Source: Nitrospira lenta (GTDB lineage: Bacteria; Nitrospirota; Nitrospiria; Nitrospirales; Nitrospiraceae). Taken from it: 64,000 nucleotides of DNA. The position numbers and the translations under genes were made by a program. Under the pieces are notes generated by a model, which was not told the origin of the DNA, did no database searches, and saw only the letters and a list, made by a program, of their open reading frames with translations. The stretch covers positions 77,902 to 141,901 of the forward strand of contig NZ_OUNR01000021.1 of NCBI RefSeq assembly GCF_900403705.1. Direction: 5' to 3'. Shown here one piece after another: positions 63,277 through 64,000 of the stretch (position 1 is the stretch's first letter; every line of letters starts with the position of its first letter).

Positions 63277-63936
63277 TTAGAGAGACGCCATCGTGCGCGG
63301 AAGGGCGATCGTTTTGGACAAGCGTATGGCCCAACGATTCATGCTCATTCCGAGGACCAATGCGCTGAACGTGGTGACCGAGAGAATGACAGGAGCCCAT
63401 GCGCGCACGGCGTCACGATCTTGCATGGTTTCTCTGTCGCGTTGAGCCATTTTGTGTTCCACCCCTTGAAACGCCAGGACGACCGTGTCATTCAGCTCCA
63501 ATCCCTCTCCCGTCCGAATATAGTTCAGGACCTCTTCTTCGTGCCCGAGCACCAGATCCAACATGAGCTGGCGCTTTGTCTCCAGGAGCTCTTTAACGGC
63601 ACTGGTGAGCACCTGAACTGGAGTATGCAGGTCAGGCCAAGGAGCCGTGATGGCTAGCAAACGATTGACGAGACCAAGGATGTCGTATTCGGCAACAACC
63701 AGGGGTTTTACAAACCGGCCTTCTTTCGTCAAGGCATACCCACGAAACCCGTTGTCCACATCGGCCACGAGTCGTTCGAGTCGAAACAGTTCCTGTTTGA
63801 TATGCACGTAGCGGTCTCGATCATCATGCACAGCCTGCCACCGACTGACAACACCGGCCTGAATCGCGAGCAACACAAACAGCAGGAGCACGGCGAGGAC
63901 GCTCAGAATCAACTTGCGCTTTATAGGGTTGGTCAT
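63277..63936 (-). CDS. CHASE3-domain membrane sensor protein without output domain
   Basis: Two membrane helices (ILSVLAVLLLFVLLAIQAGV, about 9-28, and APVILSVTTFSALVLGMSM, about 182-200) enclose a periplasmic helical domain of the CHASE3 type, with VADVDNGFRGYALTKEGRFV as the family hallmark. Normally CHASE3 precedes a histidine kinase or cyclase; here the protein stops shortly after the second helix at 219 aa. It may be a truncated kinase or act with a partner protein. Confidence 0.72.
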   Translation of the reverse strand: MTNPIKRKLILSVLAVLLLFVLLAIQAGVVSRWQAVHDDRDRYVHIKQELFRLERLVADVDNGFRGYALTKEGRFVKPLVVAEYDILGLVNRLLAITAPWPDLHTPVQVLTSAVKELLETKRQLMLDLVLGHEEEVLNYIRTGEGLELNDTVVLAFQGVEHKMAQRDRETMQDRDAVRAWAPVILSVTTFSALVLGMSMNRWAIRLSKTIALPRTMASL

Positions 63937-64000
63937 AGGGATAGGCAGCGGGGTGAATGGGCCCGGCAGCGGGCGTCAGTCGATGATACCGGCCAGCACT

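Overview
The window reads as a chromosomal segment of a moderately GC-rich Gram-negative bacterium, most likely a Nitrospira-type member of the phylum Nitrospirota. This is an inference from gene content: two secreted chlorite dismutases of the long Nitrospira type, a nitrate/nitrite-type MFS carrier, the gene order rpoH-groES-groEL, and many conserved secreted or TPR proteins of unknown role. No rRNA, tRNA or CRISPR array was seen.

Layout. 0-5 kb: a partial and an apparently frameshifted hypothetical gene, scpB-scpA, a pentapeptide-repeat protein and a histone-H1-like Lys/Ala-rich protein. 5-21.5 kb: a secreted cupredoxin, a large methyltransferase, a membrane protein of the so-called site-specific recombinase family, an AT-richer FRG-domain gene beside a relic of a second methyltransferase copy, then ppx, a coiled-coil protein and recG, a TPR metallopeptidase, a DCC-family thiol oxidoreductase, and a minus-strand run (TlpA-like redoxin, small protein, degenerate metallo-beta-lactamase-fold protein, TPR protein, hypothetical, O-methyltransferase).

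21.6-34.9 kb is the most unusual part. It is a minus-strand cluster that looks like a ribosomally made, modified peptide (RiPP) system. It has three PqqD-like leader-binding proteins, each followed by a short precursor gene or, in one case, a decayed one. There are four intact precursor genes (36-45 aa), one diverged copy and one broken copy. The enzymes are a lasso-type B2 Cys protease, an HPr-kinase-like protein, two nucleotidyltransferase-family proteins, an ABC exporter, two ATP-grasp ligases and two fatty-acid-hydroxylase-type diiron membrane enzymes. Leaders follow the lasso pattern (Tyr-x-x-Pro, then Thr-x-Gly), but no asparagine-synthetase-like lasso cyclase is present in the window.

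35-47 kb: a long minus-strand riboflavin/purine superoperon, ribBA - small membrane protein - ribH - nusB - purB - cld - cld - purC - small membrane protein - purS - purQ - purL - purF, followed by a PilZ protein. Two long palindromic elements with different but self-complementary arms flank the small membrane gene between purC and purS. GTP from purine synthesis is the precursor of riboflavin, which makes the grouping sensible.

47-64 kb: a NarK-like carrier, rpoH, groESL with a candidate heat-shock promoter and a clear terminator, a glnE function apparently split into two divergent genes (one fused to ACT-like domains), a DUF389 membrane protein, an IS3-type transposase fragment, an FAD amine oxidase-like protein, a thiopurine methyltransferase-like protein, a TAXI-type solute-binding protein and an orphan CHASE3 sensor domain protein.
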